Assembly: GCA_020744425.1 (NCBI GenBank)
Contig: JAGMUV010000001.1
Coordinates: 1,364,001-1,428,000, forward strand
From: Dactylonectria macrodidyma
Taxonomy: Eukaryota > Ascomycota > Sordariomycetes > Hypocreales > Nectriaceae
Direction of reading: 5' to 3'
Length of the DNA stretch: 64,000 nt
The position numbers were made by a program, and so were the translations under genes. This document shows positions 22,131-33,017 of this stretch, piece by piece; positions within the stretch are counted from its first letter, which is position 1, and each line of letters begins with the position of its first letter. The notes under the pieces were generated by a model. The model did no database searches and had not been told where the DNA came from. It saw only the letters and a list, made by a program, of their open reading frames with translations.

Positions 22131-23025
22131 TGAAAGTTAATGGCTTGTGCTGCTGGATGGCACGACGGCACGAGGACAGCGGAACCAGGGCGAGGCGGCT
22201 CCGAGTCAAGGATGATGGATGTAACGAAACGACGCAATCTTTCTGTGTATTTCTCTGGGCGTTACGGGATCGGTCAAAAAGGACAAGGTGTCTGGGGGAA
22301 ACGGCGACGGCAACATGTGTGGCGAACGGATGGCTCAAGGCATTTTAGCATACGATGGAGTTTTGGCAAGCCAAGCGGTACTATGATACAGTCACCGTCG
22401 GGAGCATAAGACAAATGGTGGGATTTATTTGCCTACGTAATTGAAAGGAGCATGGCGCAGCTCAAGCTACGGCTCGTCTTGACTCTACATTGACTCTTAT
22501 CCACCGTACTCGTTGCTCGGATTCTATAAATTACAGTGAAGCCTCTGGTTCGCGTCATGCCGAATAATGGTGACAACACCCCCCACCCTCAGAAATGGAA
22601 AATGGGTGCTCCCTCCCCCGCAATCAAGAGGGGGCCATTCGATTGCCGGCTGTAGCATCCCGGTTTCTTCCTCCGACATCCCGAAAACATCAACTCAACA
22701 CTGGGTATTCCCTCAAGAGTCGAGTCTATTTTTATTAAAGTAGGTATAAAAAACAAACCGTGGACGAGTTGCGGGCAATAATAGTGCATACGCATACATG
22801 TCGGCGAGGTTGTGGACAGTAACGACACCAAGAGGTCCCAAGCCAGCGCCGAGGAGCTGGCTGGGCCGCATTACGTCATGCTTTCCAGCCAGTCAGAAAC
22901 CAGGACCGTCGACCCCAACACATGGATTACATCTACACTCACTCACTAATCCTCCACCTTCTCAACTCAACCAAGACAAAGCCATCATCGATAATCCGGC
23001 CACTCGATTGAATCAGCTGCCCATC
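22131..23025. other. Intergenic region
   Basis: This 895 bp region carries the kinase terminator and the promoter of the dienelactone hydrolase gene. The last 100 bp are C/A-rich. No gene or structured element was seen. Confidence 0.5.
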
Positions 23026-24022
23026 ATGTCGACTATGCCCGCTTCCCACGGCCACAGCCAGGCCTGCTGCAACGTACCCCCCGTTGTCGCCAAGGGTTAC
23101 AAGGCCAAGGGCTCCTACGAGGAGGTTGGCGGATACAAGACATGTACGGACCCCTCTTCCATGATCAAATCACCCAGGGAGAGCAATTTCATCTTGGAGC
23201 TAACGATATTTCCGAATCAGACGTCACCGGTCCCTCCGACGCCACCAAGGCCATCGTTGTCATTTACGACATCTTCGGCTACTTCGACCAGACCATCCAG
23301 GGCGCCGACATCCTAGCCTTCAGCGATGACCATCAAAAGTATAAGGTCTATATTCCCGACTGGTTCGAGGGCAAGCCCTGCCCCATTGAGTGGTACGCTT
23401 TCCTCCACTGCCATCTTCCCGTGTTCCTACAGCATATCAATTCTCGAAACGCGCTGACAACTTGCTTTACGTCGTCTCGCAGGTATCCCCCGGACACTGA
23501 GGAGAAGCAGAAGGGCCTCGGCGACTTCTTTGGAAAATTCCCTCCTCCCAAGATTGCTGCCCTTGTCCCCGACTACGTCAAGGCCGTTCAGGCTAAGGAC
23601 TCGTCCATCTCCAAGTTTGGTATCATTGGTGTAAGTGACTCTCAGCTCATATCTGCATAGATTTCGTGTGCTAAGCTTGACTCTCTCGATAGTACTGCTG
23701 GGGAGGCAAGGTCGTTGCCCTCTCCACCAAGGCTGACACCAACCCTTTCTCTGTCGCCGCGTCAATCCACCCCGCCATGGTCGACGCCAACGATGCCACT
23801 GGTGTGACCATCCCTACTGCGCTTCTAGCTTCCAAGGACGAAGATGCCACGGAGGTCAAGAAGTTCGAAGAGGCTCTCACTGTTCCCAAGCATGTAGAGA
23901 CCTTTGGTGACCAGATTCACGGCTGGATGGCCGCCCGCGCCGACCTCGAGGATGCCCGCGTCCGAGAGGAATACGAGCGCGGCTACAAGACTGTCCTGGG
24001 CTTCTTTGGCAAGAACTTTTAA
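23026..24022 (+). CDS. Dienelactone hydrolase family protein
   Basis: This is an alpha/beta hydrolase of the DLH family, cytosolic, of unknown natural substrate; the name comes from bacterial chlorocatechol degradation. Exons are 23026-23143, 23221-23392, 23483-23630 and 23693-24022. The introns are 77, 90 and 62 nt, and the product is 255 aa. The N-terminus SQACCNVPPVVAKGY and the segment AIVVIYDIFGYFDQTIQGAD are typical of fungal members. The nucleophile Cys lies in GYCWGG, formed exactly across the third splice junction. The acid Asp is probable in ALLASKDED, and the His in GDQIHGWMAAR. The splice model restores the family sequence at each junction (GGYKTYVTG, IEWYPPD, FGIIGYCWGG). Confidence 0.94.
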
Positions 24023-24307
24023 CTTTTGTTATTTAACGGCCAGCATGTGTCATGAGCGAAACGAAAAAATTGTATCTATCAACGAGGGAATTGCCCATGA
24101 AAACGGACCTTCAATACATGCTAAGCTCTGTTGCGGATGATGTACAGTGCAATCCATGTGTTTGGGTCGGCGGTCCCGTTTCCTGACTGGCAAGAAGGTG
24201 TCTCGTGATGCGCTCGAGCCGGCACCCCAGTACTGGTTCTGGACCTCCCGTGGTCGGGCAGGCCATGATACTGAAATCTTTGAAAAATAACCGCTGAGAT
24301 AATGGTA

Positions 24308-24361
24308 AAAAAGTTGAAAAATTGAAAAATTGAAAAATTGAAAAAAAAAAAAAAAAAAAAA
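24308..24361. repeat. GAAAAATT octamer repeat ending in a 21-base A tract
   Basis: Imperfect units of GAAAAATT at 24315-24340 run into 21 consecutive A residues (24341-24361). Read on the minus strand this is an oligo-T run. It follows directly on the tRNA-like element beside it, as a Pol III terminator would. Confidence 0.85.
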
Positions 24362-24440
24362 CATAACGTCGGATGAGGGAGTTGAACCGCCGCGGGCGCC
24401 ACGGACACCCATGCGATTATTCCTTATCCACTCACTGTAC
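24362..24440 (-). other. tRNA-like Pol III element, probably a degenerate tRNA or SINE relic
   Basis: On the minus strand there is a box A-like GAGTGGATAAGG (about 24435-24422) and a consensus box B GGTTCAACTCC (24388-24378), followed 16 bases later by the oligo-T run. The 3' half would give a T-stem with one mismatch and an acceptor ATCCGAC. No matching 5' acceptor GTCGGAT exists in front of box A, and no clean anticodon arm folds. It is therefore not called a functional tRNA. Confidence 0.35.
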
Positions 24441-24832
24441 TGCGAGCTCATCTCCTACTACGCACGACTTGCTTTATTACCCTGGGGAGAGCTATTCGGG
24501 GTCGACAGGAGGGCAAACGAGCAAGAAGGCCACGTCACAAAGCCATTAAGCTGTCGTCCAGCATCGCCTACCCTTACGAGACACGCCCACTACAAGCGGC
24601 GTCTCGATTACCCTTGTAAAGCCCAGCTCTAGGTATTATTACAAATTTCACTCTCCAGATCGGGCTGTTATGCGAGCAGACTCAAGGGCAGCACTGGTAT
24701 TCGCCGACGCTTTACGGTGCACTCTTTTTGAGACAGCATCTCAAAGGCGCCCAGATGGATGGACATACGAGGCCGAGAATCTCGAAGAACGGACTACGAA
24801 TTCTACTCCAAGCTCTGAAGCTTGCTCCCTAA

Positions 24833-25546
24833 TGTTATGAGGCCAGCAGCCCCGATGCCTTTCTCGTATCAATTGACTTTGAGAATACAAGAAATCTTAT
24901 GAATAATTTCTTGGAGGCCGAGGATAACCAGACTGGCCTTGCGGTTTTGGATACGAAAGATTTGCACCGCGCAAACTCAACCAAGTTAATTTCAACATAC
25001 AACTTGATAACTGGATCTCCGTCTTATATTATCAAGTCGTCTAAGAAATTTCTCTTTGGAAGATCGTCCCCAATCCGGCCGCCGAAAATTCTAAAGAATC
25101 AGGCTATTGTCCTCATTGGGCATGGTATACGAGGTGAGGTGGATATATCGGCAAGACTAGGCTTCAACTTCACAGAAGACTCTATCTCTGGGATAATTGA
25201 TACGTCAAGTCTTGCTAATGAAGTCTTTGGATTTTGGGGCTGCTCTCTCAGAGAATTGAGTACCATGCTTGGCTACCCTTTTGATCGGCTGCATAGTGCT
25301 GGAAGCGATGCGCACTTCACACTCAGAGCTGCGCTTCTTTTAGCAATTCGTGGTTGCGAAGATCCAAGCCATGCTGCGTCGACTATCTTGAGGGCTATTT
25401 CATTTAGGGACATCCCTTACCTGGTAGACCATGAAGTCCGAGCAGCATTGAAAAGGGAGAAAAGGCTTGCAAGGAGCCGGAAGCACCAGTCAAAATCATG
25501 GAGCGTTGAAAGGCAGAATGAGATACGGGGCAGAGCGTGCAGCTAA
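24833..25546 (+). pseudogene. DEDDh exonuclease-like domain (Gfd2/YDR514C-like), partial or decayed
   Basis: The frame 24833-25546 encodes a nuclease-fold domain with all expected acidic residues: Exo I SIDFEN (DxE), Exo II GHGIRGEVD, and Exo III LHSAGSDAHFT (His-x4-Asp). The similarity to Gfd2/YDR514C C-terminal domains is from memory of the family. The first ATG (24899) lies after the Exo I motif, so a start there would remove the catalytic DxE. The frame upstream is closed by TAA at 24830, which would be CAA with one C-to-T change. Beyond it, coding-like sequence continues (GLRILLQALKLAP). This suggests a broken gene, but an unseen 5' exon splicing near 24833-24853 (for example after CAG at 24848-24850) is possible. 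Local composition is more AT-rich than its neighbours. Confidence 0.5.
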
Positions 25547-25745
25547 CAAGCAACGGGCTGCACAGGACCACCTGGCGCCTCGAGAAAGTACGCAGCGGCC
25601 CAAAGAGCGGCACGTTGAGGAGACAGAAGAACAGACTCAACATACCGCATCATTCGAGTGATGCAAGAGGTCGCCCAACCTGAACACATGCATTCTTTCT
25701 GTCATAAATCATATAGTCCCGGGTAGCCACCCCCTTCATCAGTCG

Positions 25746-26743
25746 TTACGATGCGATTAAAGCTTCTCCAAACGCCAGTACCTGGTCTATGTCTAGGTTG
25801 TCAAATTGCCCGACCTCAATCTGTTCTCCGCCGTGTCCTTGACGCACTGCCGTTGACACCATGTATTCTCCCAGCAACGGCGTCAACTTGACATCTACAT
25901 CCTCGACTCGTTGTCCCTTAAACCACACTTCCTGTGGCCCGCGCATATCCTCTGGCGGCGCAAACCCGCGCATCTCCAGCTCGCCTAGCCAGCTCGCAAG
26001 GAGTGCGTCGCCCGTCATCTTAACGTAAGCCTCACGCAAGCACCACACGGCGTAAAAGTACCTCAAGGCATGATCGCGACCTGAAGGCGTGCTGCCGGGA
26101 GTAATCCGCTTCAGCGCAGCAACCTCGTTGAGAGACAAAACTTCAGCGTGAACATCGACAAAGTGTGGCCAACCTTCTGACGCCAGCGTCTGATGGTCGC
26201 GTGCGCGGCGTTCAAACGGGCTGACGACATCGACGCCTACAGCAACGCCTGGAGGCGGGCTGTGAACGGCAATCAGAACGACCAGACCAGCTTGATGTGA
26301 TACGTTGAAGAGCAAGGGCTGTGAGCCATCTGGTAGTAGAAACACGGGCTTGGTGCGCTCGTCTCTCACAGAGATGGCGTCTGCCCAGCGCACGCCGCAG
26401 AAGCGAGCGATGACGTAGTGTTTGAGCAGGATCGATCCCAGCGCGAGCTTCGCATCGCGGACATGATAGAACCGGAGCACGGCAGTCCGCTCGTCCTGCG
26501 ACAGGAGGTTCAGCGCGCGGGAGGCCTGGGATGGGTTGCGAGTTAGCTCCTCCCTCGGCTGCGTTTGTCTCCGAGGGGAAATGGAAAAATGGAAACGGCC
26601 GAGACGGCTTTGAAACAGAAAGAGAGAGAGAAACTCACCACCGTAGACAGATCGCGGGTTTGTTGGGCGGCCGGCCACAGCGGGCGCGTATCGAGCACCC
26701 ACTGGATCACCGTGGGAACCGGCAAGGTAGCAGTTGCGGCCAT
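25746..26743 (-). CDS. npgA: 4'-phosphopantetheinyl transferase (Sfp/NpgA type)
   Basis: It transfers the phosphopantetheine arm of CoA to carrier-protein serines of polyketide synthases, peptide synthetases and the lysine-pathway aminoadipate reductase. Fungi often have one broad enzyme of this type. Exons are 26743-26639 and 26525-25746, with a 113 nt intron (GTGAGT donor), and the product is 294 aa. Core motifs are in order: P1 FNVSHQAGLV, P2 GVAVGVDVVSP with the Mg-binding Asp, and P3 WCLREAYVKMTGD, where Arg stands at the usual Lys of the KEA motif. The N-terminal exon (TVIQWVLDTRPLW) and the LSQDERTAVLRFYHVRDAK segment fit NpgA. No biosynthetic cluster lies beside it. The symbol is by family resemblance. 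Confidence 0.92.
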
Positions 26744-28686
26744 GACTGGATGAGTCAAGGCTACAGTAGGGGAGGGCAGGATCTGGGATGTGAGACGAAA
26801 AGATGAGATGGAAACTAGACACTGTTTGGGAGCGCCAGGGGGAAGGGAGGGGGATGTGTTCGGGATATGTGTCAGGGCATGTTTGAGATTTTGGCGTTTG
26901 GGCGCAGCGTCTGAGATGCGACCAAATGCGGAGGTTTAAGTGTCTCGGAGCGGGAATGCGGGACACGGGACGTCGGGCGCTAAGCCCAACGGAGGGCCGT
27001 TAATTCCCGGGGTGGTTCGGAGGTCTAGGGTAAGCTACGCCAACTGGAGCCTTGTTGCCTTCGTCTCATTGTCGTATGATACAACACAATCTCTATAAAT
27101 GGGATCCCACATCCGCCCCAACAAATAGATTTCCTTCTCCTCAGCAGGTCCCTCTCGCATCCCCTCAAGGAACCAGCACTGCAGTCGAGTCGTCTTTCCG
27201 TCAAATTCACCCCCGACTCCTGCCACCAACCCCGTTCAACCAAACCCTCCCCACGAGCTGGATTAAACCCCCCTCCTCGACTTCTCGCCGCCGTGGCCCG
27301 GAGGAAGTGCTCCGCTGGAAGGGCGAGTCTTCGAGACTCCCCTGAAGCGTAGAAGCATTTTAACAAATCTTCCTTTCCACCCTTTTTTCCGGAATTGAAG
27401 AGTTGAGATTTTCCTGCTTGCATGGCGCGGCGTCAGCTTGCAAAGCAGTCGAGAATCATTTGTTCGAGACGCCTTCTTCCCCAGCGCATTCTCCATCTTT
27501 CCGTCTCCTTCTCGTGCCGCCTTTAAATAGGTTAGTACGCGAAGGGGGAAAATTGGCGGAGACGATGGTGTTGCGCTGGATTGTCTTGGATTTAAACCGC
27601 TGGATGATTTATCGCTGAGCCTGAAGCGTTGATGACCGTCGGTGTGTTGCGCTACGACGGTTTCTGCTCCACCGATGATGAGAATCCGCTGGAAGAGCTC
27701 GCGAGCCTAGTGAAGGAGGCAGCATCGCCGTGAGGATTGTTTTCCGCTCAAAGCGACCTTTTTCCATTCTTCAACTCTCCACGATCTATGCCGTCTGTCG
27801 CTACCTTTTGACGGCAGCAAAACACCAAAAACTCCATTCGTGGGAGAGAGGAACAGAGAGAAAGAATCGCTAGAGTGTTGAGATGCCTTCGGCACTGTGC
27901 TGCCTCGTTACGTCCTGCCCATCTTAACGCCGAGTGTTGGGCAAAAGAAGCCTGAGGAAGCCCGGGAAGAGAGCCTTCAGTTCGCTAGTCGACGCTAGAC
28001 GACGACTGGGACAGAGGGAAGGATCCCGGGTGGAGGGTACCCCTACTGAGAGTCTGAACCTTTACGTGGTGTGGGGGATTAATGGCGACAACATGTTTTG
28101 TTTATCGACGCCTACCGATACAGACTCAGGAACTATTATTAATGTGGATTTGGAATGAAGGACTGATGCAATAATGGGGTGGTATAATGAACCGGAACTC
28201 ATTGTTTTACGTTGTTTGTTTATTTATGCGCAAGGGGAACTGTCTGTCCCAGAGCGCGGTCGCCTTGAGTTGCGGAGATGGTGGATAATGTATAATACCA
28301 GCTTAATTATGGTGTCTCTCTAACCCAGACCCTTCATAATGATACAAGAATCCAACAGAAAACAAATCCAAAACTCCATAAGAGCTGCGTCCCGGGGCAT
28401 CAAGTGCCCGGCTCTATCGTAATTATGCCAAAATCCAACCGAAAACAAACTGCATACTCTGCATGAGAGTTGCATCCCAGGGTATCAAGCTGCCCTACAA
28501 GCCAGCAACGCCTTTGAATCCCAAAAGAAAAACGCCATGCCGCGGTTCCAACACCTAAGCTAATTCCATTTCCCCATTCATCTGGATGAACGGTTGCCGT
28601 TGTAGTATTCGATGACCAACTCGAAGCTGAATAGTCGATCTCAAGCAAATATGTCCTTGTTGATACATGTGGTTTCGTAACCCGTC
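26744..28686. other. 1.9 kb gene-free region
   Basis: It includes the transferase promoter and the 3' side of the Asp-rich gene. Open frames here (for example 27025-27423 and 27052-27345) overlap each other on both strands and have no recognisable motif. A diverged direct duplication lies at 28345-28500. Confidence 0.45.
28345..28500. repeat. Diverged tandem duplication, about 84 bp period
   Basis: Copy one starts with CAAGAATCCAACAGAAAACAA at 28345 and copy two with CAAAATCCAACCGAAAACAA at 28429. Both continue through GAG-TGC(G/A)TCCC-GGG-ATCAAG. Several differences are C/T or G/A transitions (GCGTCCCGGGGC against GCATCCCAGGGT). Confidence 0.7.
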
Positions 28687-29535
28687 TTAGTCCTCGTCGT
28701 CGGAGGGCTTCTCATCATCGAAGGGCTCATCTGGTTCGGAAATGTCGCCGCCTGCATTAACGTATCGGAGATATTCCCTGCCGCTAACGGTCGCGCTTGG
28801 GGGTAGGACTCGGCGAGGAACTTGGTGCTGGGAGGAATTGTCCGATAAGCTAAGCTCAACGGCATCGAGTTCTCGGCCGATCAGCTCCTCGTTGCCTACT
28901 TCATCGATCAAAGCCGCGAGAGTGGTGGTCATTGAAACGGAGTCGCTGAAGTAGTCCTCCTCCATGAAGTTGATGGGGCTTAGGCCGGGGTACAAGTTCT
29001 CGTCGTCGCTCGTGAAGTCCATGGGAGTGAGGCTGCGGTACATGATCTCGACTTCATCATCAGGGATGCTTTCGAGGTCATCGAGGCCGACCTCTATATT
29101 GGAGAGATCGCTATCATCAGAGAGAGTGTCGTCATCGGAGAGATACCCGTCGTCGGTGACATCCTCGTCATTAGCGAGACCCTCATCATTAGAGAGATCC
29201 TCGCAATCGAAGAAAGCCTCGTAATTAAAGAGATCCTCGAAATCGAGGAGATTGTCGTCATCGGAAGGGTTGTTGGACAAATGTGTCGAGGTAGTGTCGG
29301 CACAGTCTTCAATAGCATATTTCATAGCATCTTTGACGGCATCTTTAAGAGCATCTTTATAATCTTTGTTGTCGTCGTTACCACTGTTGATACGGCGGCG
29401 CTTGCTAGGAGACGTCGGTCGGCTCTCGACAGCAGCGTTGGTGTTGACCGCCTCTTCATCCTCGTCCCGGGACCGCTTTGGGGTTCGTGGGGTTTCAGGA
29501 GACATGGGACTCTTGGGGAACTCCTTTCCGCACAT
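28687..29535 (-). CDS. Asp/Ser-rich acidic protein with nuclear-localisation-like basic patches, unknown function
   Basis: This is a 282-aa single-exon frame from ATG at 29535 (MCGKEFPKSPMSPETPRTPK). The frame stays open upstream to 30171, but that part starts with TTG and reads as Pro/Leu/Ser-rich leader. The N-terminal 65 residues have SP/TP sites and basic clusters (KRSRDEDEE, SPSKRRRIN) like a bipartite nuclear signal. Residues about 70-190 are short degenerate repeats of an Asp-Asp/Asn-Asp-Glu type, such as LSNDEGLANDEDVTDD and LSDDDTLSDDSDLS. The C-terminus is again acidic (DDEKPSDDED). There is no known domain. It could be an orphan nuclear or histone-binding acidic protein. The coding call rests on the uninterrupted frame, the plausible start and the biased composition. 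Confidence 0.6.
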   Translation of the reverse strand: MCGKEFPKSPMSPETPRTPKRSRDEDEEAVNTNAAVESRPTSPSKRRRINSGNDDNKDYKDALKDAVKDAMKYAIEDCADTTSTHLSNNPSDDDNLLDFEDLFNYEAFFDCEDLSNDEGLANDEDVTDDGYLSDDDTLSDDSDLSNIEVGLDDLESIPDDEVEIMYRSLTPMDFTSDDENLYPGLSPINFMEEDYFSDSVSMTTTLAALIDEVGNEELIGRELDAVELSLSDNSSQHQVPRRVLPPSATVSGREYLRYVNAGGDISEPDEPFDDEKPSDDED

Positions 29536-30756
29536 TGTGTGTGTGGTGATTGTGTTTGAAGATGAAAGAAGGATGGAGGAGGGATGGAGTGATGGAATGA
29601 TGCAGTGACTGCGAAGTGAATCCCAGATTGATGAGTTGTATTTAAGTCGTGATGTCTTGCTAAGTGGAGTGAATAGAGAGGCGAAAAAGAGTAGATGCCT
29701 TGTGGGTGGTGAGGCTGTGTGGGGTGTGATGGGTGCAGAAAAACTGGCAAACCCAGGGACCGACAAAAGGGTATGTGCAGAGAATGATGAAGAGAAAGAC
29801 GAAGAGAAACCACCAGGACGGGGAGCGAACAGCAAGATATAGGGGAGATGCAACCTGTGCGGGCTCCCAAGATCACCCAGCCGCCGGGACGGGCGATGCC
29901 ACCAGGGTAGTGTGAAAACCTTGAAGAAGGAAGGAATATATGATGGAAGATGGGGAAACTTAATTCGAGCTAGGCGATGAGCAAGAAAAGATGACAGAAA
30001 ACCCGAAGGGAGGGAAGGGGAGGCGGGGAGATCTGGGGAATTATATAGAAAACCAGGGAGAGTTACTGATCCAGGACACAGTCTATGAGAGTCATACGCT
30101 GATTGTCTTCCTACGAGGCGTGTTGAGTTCAGAATGACCCAAGGTTGACCACGCGGGACGGCTTTAACCAAGTCCGTTTTACGGCCCGGCGGATTTTCCT
30201 GGGGGCATCAAAGGCGCAGCATGCATAGGAGAGGAGTTACAGGCTAGAAAGTGTTTGAAAGACTAGAAGAGTTTCGCGGATAGAAAGAGAAGTGTTGTTG
30301 AGAGTGAAGTTGTCTCGATGCCTAAAGTTGCCGATCTACGAGGAATCAAAGAGAATGAAAGAAGAAGGCGGCCCAGAATTGCCTCAGGACAGGCAGAAAG
30401 GCCGCCTTTTATAGTAAAGTCTCGTGCGGAATTCCTCGAGAGTGATCCCTGCTCTGGTTGGTTGGCGGTGCAAAGATATAGCAGCGCCATGCACATTGAC
30501 GCAAACGCAGCATCGTGTCAGCCTAGTTCGGGCCCGACAATTCACGTTCACGCAACCACCCACGATCTATGCCACAATTCACAATTCACAATTCACAATT
30601 CACACGGCCTAATTCCCCTCAAAAGCAAAGGTGATGGTACCTTTTTTTTCAACATGCTTTTCCACTTAGCTAATCAGGGTGTTGCTGATTTTTTAACAGA
30701 CCCTTGTAGGCAATGCTTGCCCAACCTTGATAACCCAGCTTTGGCTTGTCAGGTGA
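29536..30756. other. Intergenic region upstream of the Asp-rich gene
   Basis: This 1.2 kb region holds the promoter and leader of the minus-strand acidic-protein gene and the 3' end of the signal peptide peptidase gene. A heptamer repeat lies at 30574-30604. No other gene was seen. Confidence 0.45.
30574..30604. repeat. Heptamer tandem repeat (ACAATTC) x4
   Basis: Four exact copies of ACAATTC, 28 bases plus a partial ACA, lie in a non-coding spacer. Confidence 0.97.
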
Positions 30757-32545
30757 CTATGAATCATCCTCTTCTTCCGCAGGTGCCTCTACTGAGAACA
30801 GGAATACCTTGTGCCCATCCTTGCTATTGGTCTTCTCCGCACCCTCCTGGGAAGCTTGGGCCTCGCTCGCCTTATCCTTGCCATCCTTATCCTCATCCTT
30901 GGCCTTGGTGGTGTCCACAACACCGTCCTTCAATTCACCAATCGTCTTGATCGCCTTACCGTTGCCATCTAGATCCACCACCACGTCAATCGTGTCGATG
31001 CTACCGTCTTCGGTGTACGTCCACATCTGCCTGATCTCCCCACGCACCAATCCCGTCAGCCACAGCGACCCCAACACCCCGGGTACTAGATACAGCAAGG
31101 CCGGCTGTCCCCGTTTGAAGACCAGAAGCATGGTTAGAGTCGCTACCATTCCCAACATGTAGCCAACCATGGACGCATAAAAATATGTCTTGGGGAACCG
31201 TGATGCCTCCAGCGCCGGGGGCGACTGCTTCGGCCCTGAGAGGAACATGGTCCCGCGAACCCAGAGGCTGTCACCCCAGTTGCCCTTGACGTTGACGTAC
31301 CGGGCTTTGACTTCCCTGTGTTTCACTTCGTTTCTCGTGACGATGGCACCCGATGATGGGTCTTTCTCGATGAGCTTCAAGTCTGTGGTTTCGTATTTGA
31401 TCTTACGCATGTAGTGCATCCAGAGGTCGAATCGCAGAGCAAGTGCAATGACCATACCGGGGACAACGATATCACCAAGGCCGAGGATGCTCTTCCTCTG
31501 TGCTGCCTCGAAGGTGAGCTTGATGGGCACGTCCAGTTTCGTGGCCACAGTCACCATGTATGGCCTATGGAGGTTCGTTAGCGCGAAGGGGAATTGGAGC
31601 GGACAGCCATCAAGGTACGTACGTATAGAATACCATGACAATGTCGTAGAAGAATAAACCAACCAGGACCAAAGTGCTGGTGAGGTAGTCCGTTGGAGAA
31701 AGGAGCAGGAATGAGCCGTAGCACATACCGTAGCCGAGGGTGTTGGACAGGAAAGGCGACGTGGTAGTTGTATAGATGATGGCCGTGGCCACCGACATTA
31801 GCATGGCTACCATGTGGGCAAACTTGATCTTGCCCTTCTCCTTGCCCACCCCATGAACCTCGAATTTTACAACCCAATTCCGCGTCAATAGACTTCGGAT
31901 TTCCCAGGTGAACTTTCGAGCCCTCGAAGGCCCCGCTAGCAAGGCCAGAGGCCCAGGCAGCGGGTTGCTCGTCCCCAAAACACCCGGTGTAGGGTTGCCC
32001 ACATCGTCGCAGATCTTGACAGACCGCGTCTTCTGGTCGACTGCCCTCAGCGAGCCGTCCCGTGCTCGCCAAAACCGCGGAAACACTAGCGTCGTGGCCA
32101 CCTCGATGCCGTGGGCGTAGAGAGAAAGCAGGCTGGCAATGGACATGGCAGACATGTACCACCGAAGGATCTTGTTGAGGATGTTGGGATCCTGGAGCCA
32201 CTGCATTAGGTAGTACAAACCGACGAGAGTAACGGCGGCCATGAGGGGGAACAAGATCGCATCAGAGGGCTCGAGGCCTGACGAGAGGCGCTCATCTTCG
32301 TCTTCCTTTTGGCCGGGCTTCCGGTCTTTTGTGGGTGCCGCAGAAGGGGGCCGTCGCAGCGCCGCGTGAGCGCCAATGTAGATGATGCCGAGAGCGCTGA
32401 AGATGAGCTTGAACTCGAGGAGGAGGAAGTCTAGATCCTGGAGAAACTCCAAATACAAAGAAGAGCCACCGATGCCTTCAAGCGTGGAGTTGTACTCCGC
32501 GGAAGAGAAGTTGGTCGGGGCTGATGTAGAATGTGCTTCCGACAT
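30757..32545 (-). CDS. sppA: Signal peptide peptidase (intramembrane aspartyl protease)
   Basis: This presenilin-like protease of the ER membrane cleaves signal peptides and some type II membrane proteins. In Aspergillus, SppA is needed for processing the sterol regulator SrbA and for growth in low oxygen. Exons are 32545-31623 and 31564-30757, with a 58 nt intron (GTACGT donor), and the product is 576 aa. The catalytic pair is present: Tyr300-Asp301 in LFFYDIVMVF and Asp339 in ILGLGDIVVPG. The PAL motif follows at 462-464 (QPALLYLVP). About nine hydrophobic segments are visible. Two family-atypical hydrophilic parts are a loop between the GLGD and PAL helices (about 360-435) and an acidic C-terminal tail of about 70 residues ending AEEEDDS. 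The tail lacks the KKXX retrieval signal of animal enzymes. It is divergent from the PPIL1 gene. Confidence 0.94.
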
Positions 32546-33017
32546 GGTTGTTCCTTTGGTGGTGTTGCAGCCGGCGCAACGTGTTCTTGAGTTGCAGCTA
32601 TCTGACGCCGGAAAGTCGCAGCCTCACTGCATTTCAAGTGGAAGAGTGAATGAATTCCACCCAAGGACCTGGGTCGTAGTCGAAAAAGAAAAAAACTCCG
32701 AAAAGCGAGCGAGTTGCACAGTGACAAGGTACATGTGTGGAAGTTGTAGAGGCAAGCATTCACCTTTCCAGGGCTGAGGTGACGTCTGAAGGTGAATCCG
32801 CGGCTGCCAAATCAGGTACAAGGAAAAAGGCCTGAGGCTGGTGGCTAGTGGCTAGTGGCTGTCTGGGCCGTCGGTGGGACCCTGCAGGGGCACAGTGCAA
32901 GGTTGAAAGCCGCAGCCTTGTCTGATGGCTTTGAGCCCCTCCACCAAGCTACAGCTCTGAAAGCGGCATCTCTGGTATACCTGGATATTGTCAGCTTCCC
33001 GGTACGGATTCGCAAAG
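32546..33017. promoter_or_regulatory. Shared divergent promoter region (signal peptide peptidase / PPIL1-type cyclophilin)
   Basis: A 472 bp interval separates two start codons pointing away from each other. A GGCTAGTGGCTAGTGGCTGT direct repeat lies at about 32845-32863. No specific factor site can be named. Confidence 0.45.

Noticed and set aside
23000..26750. A secondary-metabolite cluster around the phosphopantetheinyl transferase and dienelactone hydrolase
   Set aside because: No polyketide synthase, peptide synthetase, terpene cyclase, P450 or transporter gene is present nearby; both genes occur as stand-alone housekeeping genes.
29536..30171. N-terminal extension of the Asp-rich protein
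   Set aside because: The frame is open but starts with TTG and encodes Ser/Leu/Pro-rich sequence like C/T-rich leader; the ATG at 29535 has a much better context.
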